Shown here piece by piece: positions 9,071 to 15,796 of a stretch of DNA of 22,917 bases (positions within the stretch are counted from its first letter, which is position 1; every line of letters begins with the position of its first letter). Both the position numbers and the translations under genes were made by a program. This DNA is from JBFJWU01 sp041623475 [NCBI: bacterium]. Lineage in GTDB: Bacteria > J088. The DNA lies in the NCBI GenBank assembly GCA_041623475.1, contig JBFJWU010000005.1, forward strand, positions 1 to 22,917, given 5' to 3'. The notes under the pieces are model-generated. The model made no database searches. It was not told the origin of the DNA and was given only the letters and a program-made list of their open reading frames with translations.

Positions 9071-9505
9071 CTACTCTTTCCCGGGCTCGAAACGGCGTTG
9101 TTTCTTCAGTGCTCCGCGCCGCTTCTTGGCATCGACTCGTCGGGCACGGGCGGCTGCAGATGGGCGGGTCTTCTTGCGCCGCTTTGGCGGCTGGGCCGCC
9201 TCACTGAGCAGTTCGGCCAGTCGTCGCCGGGCTTCGCTGCGGTTCCGCTCGCGCCGACGATGCGTCTGGCATTCCACCAGCAGTTCGCCATCCCGGGTCA
9301 GTCGCGACCCCAGACGCGACAGGACCCGGCGGCGCGTCACCTCGTCAAATGCACTGGACTGCTGGACATTGAACCTTAGCTGCACCGCGGTCTCGACCTT
9401 GTTGACATTCTGGCCGCCGGGTCCACTGGCGCGGATCCACTGTTCGGACAGCTCCCGGGCCGGGATGACCTGGCGAGTCGTCAGTTTGATGTCTCCTTCT
9501 GGCAT
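9071..9505 (-). CDS. arfB: Alternative ribosome-rescue factor ArfB (YaeJ-type peptidyl-tRNA hydrolase)
   Basis: A 144-residue protein, close to the roughly 140 residues usual for ArfB. It hydrolyses peptidyl-tRNA on ribosomes stalled at mRNA ends. The catalytic GGQ is at 30-32 within SGPGGQNVNKVETAV, followed by the QLRFNV strand. The C-terminal tail from about residue 105 is a long Lys/Arg-rich extension (PKRRKKTRPS... KKRRGALKKQRRF) that in this family enters the mRNA channel. The tail marks it as ArfB rather than a canonical release factor, which would have several more domains. It is the last gene of a three-gene minus-strand unit, 8 bp after the hydrolase stop. Confidence 0.93.
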   Translation of the reverse strand: MPEGDIKLTTRQVIPARELSEQWIRASGPGGQNVNKVETAVQLRFNVQQSSAFDEVTRRRVLSRLGSRLTRDGELLVECQTHRRRERNRSEARRRLAELLSEAAQPPKRRKKTRPSAAARARRVDAKKRRGALKKQRRFEPGKE

Positions 9506-9513
9506 CCAGGCGG

Positions 9514-10293
9514 CTACCCGTGCAGGTGCCGATCCATGAACTCAAACACCTGGTCCAGCGCCTGGCGCGTCGGGTGGTCGGCCCGGTCGACATAGTCCAC
9601 CGTCAGGACCGAATGGGCCCAGGGTTTGATGCCATGGGCGTTGCCCCGGGATGAATCGATTTCAAACCGTAAGAATCGGTCGCCCAACTCGCGACTGAGC
9701 GTATCGAATCGCGGCTGGCGGCACAGGCGGTCGCCGGTGAATCGCAGGCCCAGGACCTGCCGGTCCTCGGTGTCCAGCCGCTCGCGGACCTGGGCCAGGA
9801 CGGCTGGCTCGACCCCGGGATCGGCCTGGCGGTTGCCCGGTCCGATCGGCAACGACGGTTGGCTGAGGACGGGCGCGATCACGGCAGGCTCGGCCATCAG
9901 CGCCAGGCCGAATCCGCCGGTCAGGCACATCCCGATTGTCCCGACACCCGGACCACCGCATTCGTCGTGGGCCCGGCGACACAGCGCTCTTAACCAGGTC
10001 GTGATCGGGCTGGACTGGCCTTGGGCGAACAGGGCGAACTCGTTACTGATGCAGACCTGCGCGGTATAACGCACGATCTTCATGGTGTTCGGCTCGCCAA
10101 AAAATAACGGCATGTAGACACGGTAGCCGCGGGTTACCAGGCGGTGCGCCAGCTGGACACATTCGGGCACCATGCCGGGCAGTTCATGCATCAGGACAAT
10201 GGCCGGTCCTTCGCCCCGGACATAAACCGTCTTGGTCGTCCCTTCGCTGGTGAAATCAAACTGATCAAATCCATCCAGGAACGGTCCGCTCAT
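9514..10293 (-). CDS. Dienelactone hydrolase-family alpha/beta hydrolase
   Basis: A 259-residue hydrolase. The nucleophile elbow is GTIGMCLTGG with Cys123, the position and residue typical of dienelactone hydrolases; D188 (FTGDRL) and H227 (PWAHSV) complete the likely triad, and E37 in HELPGM corresponds to the family's conserved Glu that activates the Cys. These enzymes open cyclic ester or lactone bonds, but many members are of unknown substrate. The ATG at 10293 is chosen over one at 10353 because AAGGAG lies about 8 nt upstream and the 10353 start would overlap the DUF2804 gene. It sits between DUF2804 and arfB in a tight unit (10 and 8 bp gaps). No signal peptide, so cytoplasmic. Confidence 0.87.
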   Translation of the reverse strand: MSGPFLDGFDQFDFTSEGTTKTVYVRGEGPAIVLMHELPGMVPECVQLAHRLVTRGYRVYMPLFFGEPNTMKIVRYTAQVCISNEFALFAQGQSSPITTWLRALCRRAHDECGGPGVGTIGMCLTGGFGLALMAEPAVIAPVLSQPSLPIGPGNRQADPGVEPAVLAQVRERLDTEDRQVLGLRFTGDRLCRQPRFDTLSRELGDRFLRFEIDSSRGNAHGIKPWAHSVLTVDYVDRADHPTRQALDQVFEFMDRHLHG

Positions 10294-10303
10294 GGCGTGC
10301 TCC

Positions 10304-11335
10304 TTACCATTTAATGTGGACGTCTTCGGCGAAACCTGGCAGTCCGTCAACACGCAGACGGGTCCCGTCGGTCAGGCAGACGCTGCCGGACAGCAACCCG
10401 AACGCCTTGTTGACCCGAATCCGCTTGATCAATACATTGGCGTTGACAGGCATCGCCCGCAGCGGTTTCAGCACCAGGTTGAACCGGCCGTCGGGACTTC
10501 GCAGGCGCCACGGCCGCGACAGCCGCCGCGGGTCAAACGTCCAGTCGACACGATCCAGCTTGTGGGCGACACCATCGACAAACAGGACATTCTCGGATGC
10601 TGCCCCGGTATCGCCAAAACCGTTGCCCAGGTTGAACGAAATCGGCACACCGTCGACCGCCCCGGCACCCGCTCCCCAGCGCCAGTTGACGCGATTCGGC
10701 CAGACACCCCGACCCCAGTCCATGACCGCAACGTCCCGTTCCGGATCAAATTCGTGTCGCCGGTCGCCGGCCAGCAACCAGCCGTCCGCTGACAGGTTGG
10801 GGTTTTTGTCCTCCAGGAAGAACCGGCGATCATCCCCGGCAAACGGAAATGCACAGACGAACGTTTCGGCCCCCCTGGGCCTTGGCCGCAGGCGCAGTTC
10901 ACCGGCAATCGGACGGCTGACCAGGTTCCGGGGCAGGTTCACCCGGATCCGGTGCCCGCGATCGTCCCGGTCAACGGCCAGGATCGGTCCGTCGTCGCCA
11001 GCAAAAATCGCGCCACCCGCGAAACCGGATGGCATCGTCACCCGCCCGGCGTCGCGGGTCACGGTCATGGCAAAATCCTTGCGCCCGTTGGTCAGGTCCA
11101 GGATATCGACGTGGGCGAACGCGCCAAAATCAAGATCTGCAACGGTGATATTGACAAAGCGGTCGCGGCTGAAGATCGCGTAATACTCCCATTCGCGGCG
11201 CTGGGAATGGTGGGCACCAATCTGGTCCCGCCGATATTCGTGGATCGGCCGGCGGCACCAGCCCGGTCGGGCCAGACGACCGTCGGCCGTCAGCAGCGGA
11301 CCGGATTCGGTCCATTCAGCCTGATGGGAGCTCAT
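10304..11335 (-). CDS. DUF2804 family protein
   Basis: A 343-residue beta-rich protein matching DUF2804, recognised by WCRRPIHEY near the N-terminus, VMDWGRGVWPNRVNWRWG (about 204-221) and GNGFGDTGAASENVLFVDG (about 236-254). The function is not established; the fold resembles lipocalin/AttH-like double barrels. No signal peptide or membrane segment. The ATG at 11335 has no ribosome site but has TACGCT 6 nt upstream on the same strand, fitting a leaderless transcript. It heads the unit DUF2804, hydrolase, arfB and is divergent from the MgtC gene. Confidence 0.85.
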   Translation of the reverse strand: MSSHQAEWTESGPLLTADGRLARPGWCRRPIHEYRRDQIGAHHSQRREWEYYAIFSRDRFVNITVADLDFGAFAHVDILDLTNGRKDFAMTVTRDAGRVTMPSGFAGGAIFAGDDGPILAVDRDDRGHRIRVNLPRNLVSRPIAGELRLRPRPRGAETFVCAFPFAGDDRRFFLEDKNPNLSADGWLLAGDRRHEFDPERDVAVMDWGRGVWPNRVNWRWGAGAGAVDGVPISFNLGNGFGDTGAASENVLFVDGVAHKLDRVDWTFDPRRLSRPWRLRSPDGRFNLVLKPLRAMPVNANVLIKRIRVNKAFGLLSGSVCLTDGTRLRVDGLPGFAEDVHIKW

Positions 11336-11341
11336 TGTTTG

Positions 11342-11347
11342 AGCGTA
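11342..11347 (-). promoter_or_regulatory. -10 box (TANNNT) 6 nt before the DUF2804 start
   Basis: The minus-strand sequence is TACGCT followed by six bases and the ATG. No Shine-Dalgarno lies between, so transcription would begin at or next to the start codon. No clear -35 is seen. Confidence 0.35.
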
Positions 11348-11388
11348 CCGCGCGCTGGAAAAACTTTCATGTCAGGGGCCCACCGCGC

Positions 11389-11394
11389 TACAAT
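11389..11394 (+). promoter_or_regulatory. -10 box (TACAAT) 6 nt before the MgtC start
   Basis: TACAAT matches five of six consensus bases and is separated by TGAGTT from the ATG at 11401. The spacing puts the transcription start at the start codon. There is no ribosome site, so a leaderless mRNA is likely; the -35 region is poor. Confidence 0.45.
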
Positions 11395-11400
11395 TGAGTT

Positions 11401-11877
11401 ATGCAGGGTCTGGTTCAAATTGATCCCCTGGATCCGGGGTTCTGGCAGGCGGTTGCGGCAGCGGCCATAGCCGGCGGCGCCATCGGACTGGAGCGCGAAA
11501 GCCGCAACAAGCCATTCGGGATGCGCACCGGGATCCTGATCTGCGTTGGCACGGTCACTTTTATCAAGCTGGGCATCTGGCACGGTGGCGGCGGCGCGAC
11601 CGATGCCACGCGCGTACTGGGCCAGATTGTCACAGGCATCGGTTTTCTCGGCGCGGGTTCGATTATGGTCCGAGGCGGCACGGTCCAGGGCTTGACCTCG
11701 GCAACGACCATCTGGATGCTGGCGGCAATTGGTGCCATGCTCGGTTTCGGCCATCTGCGCGCAGGATTGCTGTTAACGGCCCTGACCTTGACCGTATTGC
11801 TGGGGATCGACCTGCTCAGCCGCGCAATCCGCCGGACCCTGGGTCGACCGGACACGCCGGATGGGGTGGACGATTAG
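11401..11877 (+). CDS. MgtC/SapB family inner-membrane protein
   Basis: A 158-residue multi-pass membrane protein with the MgtC signature: GGAIGLERE (25-33), MRTGILICVGT (41-51), QIVTGIGFLGAGSIM (76-90) and VQGLTSATTIWM (95-106). MgtC proteins are linked to growth in low magnesium, acid or intracellular conditions, partly through the F-ATPase; other SapB members are uncharacterised. About four to five hydrophobic helices are visible. It lacks the soluble C-terminal ACT-like domain of Salmonella MgtC (about 230 residues), ending shortly after the last helix. Its stop (TAG, 11875-11877) overlaps the convergent phytochelatin synthase stop. Confidence 0.9.
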   Translation: MQGLVQIDPLDPGFWQAVAAAAIAGGAIGLERESRNKPFGMRTGILICVGTVTFIKLGIWHGGGGATDATRVLGQIVTGIGFLGAGSIMVRGGTVQGLTSATTIWMLAAIGAMLGFGHLRAGLLLTALTLTVLLGIDLLSRAIRRTLGRPDTPDGVDD

Positions 11878-12686
11878 CGACCACTATCCCGGACGACTAT
11901 CCAGCCACGATACTGGTCTCCATCACGGGTATGCATGGCCGTGTATAGACGTTCGACGGGCACCCAGTACCACGGGTTTTTGTGGCCGGCCACGTCCAGA
12001 AGCAGCACTGAATCACTGGCAGCGTCATACGCGGCCACCGGCGAAATATGGCCACCGGTTGGCGCACCGATCACCTTGCCCTTGAAATTGACCAGGACAA
12101 ACTGGTCCGGTTCCGCCATCAGCGCCTGGACCACACCGCGAAAATCAGCCGCTCCTGTGGCGGTGATGCTGCTGGCATGAAACTTGTCGGCCTGCAGGTC
12201 GTACGCCCGCAGGATGTCGCGCAGGTTGGTCAGCGTCAGGCCCGGGTCGAAGACATCGCTGCTGCGGGCCTCGATCACATCCCGGGGTTTGATGCCGTCA
12301 GTCTGGTCGCCCAGGAACGTGATCTGGGAATAGGCTGGGTACGGCACCCGATGTCCACCAAACTCTTCGGGCAGAGCAACTTCCAGGTCCGCCTGGCTGG
12401 GTGCCTGGCCGCTGCCCTGCCGGATCGCGTTCAGGACCATGACCGATGACGCAATCCCGCAGTACAACGGATTGATCTGCGGCTGGTACGTGTGGGCGAG
12501 TTGGAAGAAATCTGTCTTGGCCCGGGATTGCCACAGGCGCTCCTGGCCCTCGGTGGTGTACCAGGCGACCAGATCCGGACTGGCAAACGGGACCGCCGCG
12601 TCAATCGCGACTGTCTGCGCAGACGCGCAACCAGCAGACTGTATGACCATTACAGTCAGGAAAAAACGTGCCCGGCGACCGATCAT
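11874..12686 (-). CDS. Exported phytochelatin synthase-like cysteine peptidase
   Basis: A 270-residue protein with the papain-like phytochelatin synthase catalytic domain only. The triad is visible: Cys76 in NPLYCGIASSVMVLNA, His213 in GGHISPVAAYD and Asp231 in LLLDVAG. Plant enzymes add a C-terminal regulatory domain; bacterial ones lack it and mostly cleave Gly from glutathione rather than polymerise it. Residues 1-24 form a signal peptide; SAGC at 17-20 could be a lipobox, but Ser at -3 is atypical, so cleavage by signal peptidase I at SAQ is an alternative. Either way it acts outside the cytoplasm. The ATG has an AGGAGG site 6 nt upstream. It is divergent from the TonB receptor gene, so a shared role in metal or thiol handling is possible but not shown. 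Confidence 0.88.
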   Translation of the reverse strand: MIGRRARFFLTVMVIQSAGCASAQTVAIDAAVPFASPDLVAWYTTEGQERLWQSRAKTDFFQLAHTYQPQINPLYCGIASSVMVLNAIRQGSGQAPSQADLEVALPEEFGGHRVPYPAYSQITFLGDQTDGIKPRDVIEARSSDVFDPGLTLTNLRDILRAYDLQADKFHASSITATGAADFRGVVQALMAEPDQFVLVNFKGKVIGAPTGGHISPVAAYDAASDSVLLLDVAGHKNPWYWVPVERLYTAMHTRDGDQYRGWIVVRDSGR

Positions 12687-12721
12687 GACAGCCCTCCTGT
12701 ATCAGTGTGTACGACGGGCTG

Positions 12722-12750
12722 TTGATTCGGCCCGTTCCGACCACTAGAAT
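12722..12750 (+). promoter_or_regulatory. Sigma70-type promoter of the TonB-receptor gene
   Basis: TTGATT (12722-12727, four of six) and TAGAAT (12745-12750, five of six) are separated by exactly 17 bp. A start near 12757 would give a leader of about 25 nt containing GGAG (12772-12775) in good position before the ATG at 12782. This is the best conventional promoter in the window. Confidence 0.6.
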
Positions 12751-12781
12751 AGCAGTGTATTGACCTGGACCGGAGCACATC

Positions 12782-15052
12782 ATGGCACCGAAGACCCGAA
12801 TGCGCATTGCAACTTTTTCCGGACTGACCGGATTCGTCGTGCTCGTCGCAAGTGTTCCACCTGCGTTCGCCCAGCAACCCGCAACCGGACCGACAGCGGC
12901 GCCGGTGACCGGGCCCGCGGATCCTGACTCAACAACGACGGCGGTCCCGGCACCAGCAGCATCTACGGGACCGACTGGCGGCGACGAACTGGTCGGCGAT
13001 GACTTTGACGACTTTTCCCTGCTCGACCTGGCTGCCCTGCTGGATACCGAGGTTGATGTCGGGTCTGGTTTCAAGCAAAAAATCAGCGACATTCCCGCCA
13101 TCGTCGAGATCATGAACCGTGATCGGATCATGGCCCTGGGTGTCCGGGACCTGAACGAACTGATCCAGCGCCTGATTGGTGTTTACTGGGATCACAACGC
13201 CATGGCACCGATCGGGGCCAACTACGCCGAGATCCGTGGCGGGGGTATATCTGACCGGATCCTCCTGATTATCGACGACCATCCCCAACTGGGGGAATTC
13301 GACGAAGTCTACAACGGTTATGGCATCCCCATCGAGGCCATCGAGCGCGTCGAGTTCCTGCGTGGCCCGGCGGCAGTGCTATACGGAACTTCATCGATGG
13401 CCGGTGTCCTGCGGGTTGTCACCCGCCGGGGTGAACAGAACGGCGGCGGTGCCTTTATCGGTGCCGGGGTCGGCAACAAGACCAGGGGCGTGGTTAACCA
13501 GAATGTCCCGCCGGTCGACCATACCGAGGAACTGGCCGGCTGGGCCACGATTGGCAACGCCGACCGCGATGCCTGGAGCGTCCGCACTGACATCCAGGCA
13601 CGACGGACGCCGGACAAGGGTATGTATTTCCCGGACGACGGTTTTGGTACGCGCGGCACGTTTGCCCAGCACGTCGAATATTTTTCCCACCTGTCCACCG
13701 TTCGCAAGGGTGGCCTGTACCTGCGCGCCCAGAACCACATAATGAGTGCGCCAATACAGGGGCTGGCCAGCGCTTTTGCCCTGGACACCAGTACGTCGAC
13801 GCTGCAGTTGCACGGTGGCGAAGTCGGCTACACCTGGGCGGTCGCCGACAACTGGACCCTGAAATTTCGCGAGGCGATCGACTGGCGCTTCCGCGATTTT
13901 GACTTTGGCCGATTTCCGCCTTTCGATACGTTTGGTCGGGGTCTTGAAGGCAACCGCACCAAAGTCGAGTTTGACGGTTATGTCAATGACCTGGCCGCGA
14001 CATCACTGTTCCAGAATGACCAATGGAAGTTCCTGGCGGGAATCCAGTTCCGCAGCCAGGGATCATCCAATGTGCAGTTCAGGTTTACCGACAACGGTGA
14101 CGACCATCTGCTGTTTCCGGCGGTGCTGACCGGTGGCATCCACGCCCGGATTCATGACGCCAACCTGCTGGTCCAACTGGGCTACGCACCGGTCGAAGCC
14201 CTCGAACTGCTACTGGGCTACCGCCTGAGCCAGTACAAAACCCTGGTCAAGGGCATCGGTTTTAACAAACCCGGCATTGATAACACCCCGGATCCGCGTA
14301 CGTCGCAGATGATGCGGTCGGCGATAATCTGGCGGGTTATTAACCAGTTCACGGTCAAGGCGCTATACGGCCGGTCCTTCCGCCTGCCAACGGCCGCGGA
14401 AATGTACGTTGAAGTTCTCAGCGCCTTTGATCCCAACCCCGGCCTGAAACCGGAATTCATGGACACCTGGGAGCTGAGCCTCGAGGCCCGACCCCGCGAC
14501 GACCTATTCCTGCGCCTCAACGGCTTCTGGAACGAGAATCGCGATTCCATCGAATTTTCTGCCAACCCTGACCCGACCCGCACGGCCCAGTTGTTCCTGA
14601 ACAACGAACACGGTTTTTCCAACCGTGGTGTAGAGTTCAATATGGATTGGTATGCCGGCGACTGGCTGAACCTGTTCGGTGGCGGCGTCTTTATGGAGGG
14701 CGAACGCCGCCAGGAAAACGCCGCCGGAGTCGTCGAGTCGTTTTACACCCGCGAGGTACCGCGAGTCATTGTCAACGGCGGTGCCAGGTTTACCCTCCTC
14801 GACCAGGGCCGATTTCAGGTCACCCCGGCCATCTACCACCGCGGCCGCAGCTTTGACAGCGACGGCGACACCCGCCTGCACATGACCATCCTGTCAACCC
14901 CGGTCGAGGGCTGGACATTTTCATTGCACGGCGAAAACCTGACCAACAGCAGTATGTACCAACCCCAGTTCGTCGGCGTGAATTCTCCCCAGCAGGACGT
15001 CTACGAACGCGACACCGTCATGGTCCGCGCCGGCGTGGCGGCCGAGTTTTAG
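12782..15052 (+). CDS. TonB-dependent outer-membrane receptor
   Basis: A 756-residue receptor with a signal peptide (1-30, cleavage after AFA), a Pro/Ala/Thr-rich low-complexity spacer (about 31-66), an acidic patch (GDDFDDF) and then the plug domain (about 75-225). The plug is marked by SDIPAIVEIMNRDRI, YAEIRGGGISDRILLIIDD and the very typical IERVEFLRGPAAVLYGTSSMAGVLRVVTRRG. The rest forms the 22-strand barrel, with FRLPTAAEMY, LKPEFMDTWELS and a C-terminal Phe (GVAAEF) as expected for BamA-dependent insertion. Such receptors import siderophores, heme, cobalamin or glycans with TonB-ExbBD energy. No obvious TonB box was identified. No TonB, ExbB or periplasmic binding protein is nearby, so the ligand is unknown. 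Confidence 0.92.
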   Translation: MAPKTRMRIATFSGLTGFVVLVASVPPAFAQQPATGPTAAPVTGPADPDSTTTAVPAPAASTGPTGGDELVGDDFDDFSLLDLAALLDTEVDVGSGFKQKISDIPAIVEIMNRDRIMALGVRDLNELIQRLIGVYWDHNAMAPIGANYAEIRGGGISDRILLIIDDHPQLGEFDEVYNGYGIPIEAIERVEFLRGPAAVLYGTSSMAGVLRVVTRRGEQNGGGAFIGAGVGNKTRGVVNQNVPPVDHTEELAGWATIGNADRDAWSVRTDIQARRTPDKGMYFPDDGFGTRGTFAQHVEYFSHLSTVRKGGLYLRAQNHIMSAPIQGLASAFALDTSTSTLQLHGGEVGYTWAVADNWTLKFREAIDWRFRDFDFGRFPPFDTFGRGLEGNRTKVEFDGYVNDLAATSLFQNDQWKFLAGIQFRSQGSSNVQFRFTDNGDDHLLFPAVLTGGIHARIHDANLLVQLGYAPVEALELLLGYRLSQYKTLVKGIGFNKPGIDNTPDPRTSQMMRSAIIWRVINQFTVKALYGRSFRLPTAAEMYVEVLSAFDPNPGLKPEFMDTWELSLEARPRDDLFLRLNGFWNENRDSIEFSANPDPTRTAQLFLNNEHGFSNRGVEFNMDWYAGDWLNLFGGGVFMEGERRQENAAGVVESFYTREVPRVIVNGGARFTLLDQGRFQVTPAIYHRGRSFDSDGDTRLHMTILSTPVEGWTFSLHGENLTNSSMYQPQFVGVNSPQQDVYERDTVMVRAGVAAEF

Positions 15053-15091
15053 CCCGAGGTTATCCCCCGGGGAAGTAGACGGGAATGATTT

Positions 15092-15219
15092 GCCACAGAG
15101 GCACAGAGGACCGGAAAGGGAAGACTTTCCACCACAGGGAACATGGGAAAAGTCAGGGGTAAGAAAGAATCAGGAGCAGTAAAGAATTTTCCCGCCACAG
15201 AGAACACGGAGGGCACGAA
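15092..15219 (+). repeat. CACAGAG-type short motifs, locus 1
   Basis: GCCACAGAGGCACAGAGG (15092-15109) and GCCACAGAGAACACGGAG (15194-15211) are near-copies; ACCACAGGGAACATGGG between them is a weaker match. The same motif recurs at 19844-19860 and 21004-21020, always in the gaps that carry the larger repeat modules. Confidence 0.6.
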
Positions 15220-15275
15220 TTAACGAGGATCAGAAAGATTTTCAAGAAGTGCCGGACAAGACAAAAGCTTCAGGA

Positions 15276-15346
15276 TTCACCCCACGACCGCGCACGCCGT
15301 GGCAAACGGCCCGACCCCGCACCTGCCCATTGAGCAAGGAAATGCT
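15276..15346 (+). repeat. Repeat module A/B, copy 1 (71 bp)
   Basis: The segment begins TTCACCCCACG and ends TTGAGCAAGGAAATGCT. It aligns without gaps to 19943-20013 (also 71 bp), best in the right half; its left part (15275-15320) aligns to 20764-20809 without gaps. All copies have the same orientation. Confidence 0.65.
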
Positions 15347-15353
15347 GTCTGGG

Positions 15354-15489
15354 CCGAATGCCTGGGCGTGGCATTCGGCAGCAAGCCGACAGGCGCAGCC
15401 CGAAGGGCTGGACCGGCGGGAGCCGGGCCAGCAACGGTAACGAGTTCAAAGTGCCCTCTGGGTATTTCCTGCGGCCCCAGCCAGGGGCC
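15354..15489 (+). repeat. Hairpin-rich middle of locus 1
   Basis: Perfect inverted repeats lie at 15354-15378 (9-bp arms CCGAATGCC/GGCATTCGG), 15396-15410 (CAGCCC/GGGCTG, GAA loop), 15407-15432 (GCTGG/CCAGC outer and CGGC/GCCG inner) and 15473-15489 (GGCCCC/GGGGCC). The second and third overlap and exclude each other. This segment is absent from loci 2 and 3. Confidence 0.5.
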
Positions 15490-15500
15490 CTTTTGGCGAC

Positions 15501-15649
15501 GCCTTCGAGGTCCCCCTTGAGGGGATTGGGCGAACCGAGGGACTGGGGCTCGTCCCGAGGTGGCGACGTCGGCCACGGGCCGATGTCCCCGCAGGGCGGT
15601 CGCGTCGGGCGACGTGACCGGAACAAAAAGCGACCCGCCGGAGGCATCT
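15501..15649 (+). repeat. Repeat module C, copy 1 (149 bp)
   Basis: Aligns to 20834-20981 with one single-base gap and roughly nine in ten bases identical by hand. It carries a C4/G4 hairpin (15523-15535 region), GGGAC/GTCCC (15539-15556), GACGTCGGCC/GGCCGATGTC (15565-15587) and GGTCGCGTC/GACGTGACC (15598-15619). The last two pair fully in plus-strand RNA through one G-U each; on the minus strand those become A-C mismatches. Confidence 0.72.
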
Positions 15650-15796
15650 GCTCAAAAGAAAAAACGATAATGGCCATAGAGCGACAGAGGAAGAAGCGAG
15701 TCAAGAAAAGATCATTGACACGCGGCGTACGGCGCTTTGTCCTGCGAACCAGGAACATTCAGGATCTGGCTACGAGAACGAGATAATCCCCGCCCC

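Larger units (their letters stand above)
15053..15796 (+). other. 744-bp gene-free region holding repeat locus 1
   Basis: Open frames here are Arg/Pro-rich and lack ribosome sites, and none resembles a protein family. The region contains two CACAGAG-type motifs, the A/B module, a locus-specific hairpin-rich middle (about 15347-15500) and the C module, then about 145 bp with nothing recognisable before the DUF1624 stop. A palindromic CCCCGGGG follows the TonB-receptor stop but no U-run, so no terminator is called. Confidence 0.6.

Noticed and set aside
10314-11183. Plus-strand open frame antisense to DUF2804
   Set aside because: Ser/Arg/Pro-rich shadow; the minus strand protein matches DUF2804 along its length.
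15270-15758. Minus-strand open frame across repeat locus 1 as a possible protein
   Set aside because: Pro/Arg-rich, no start signals, and its frame is interrupted by module loss in the other loci; treated as repeat DNA, with the shared peptide reading noted separately.
15053-15796. CRISPR array or insertion sequence in the repeat-bearing gaps
   Set aside because: Repeats are not regularly spaced with unique spacers, there is no cas gene or transposase, and no terminal inverted repeats bound the element.
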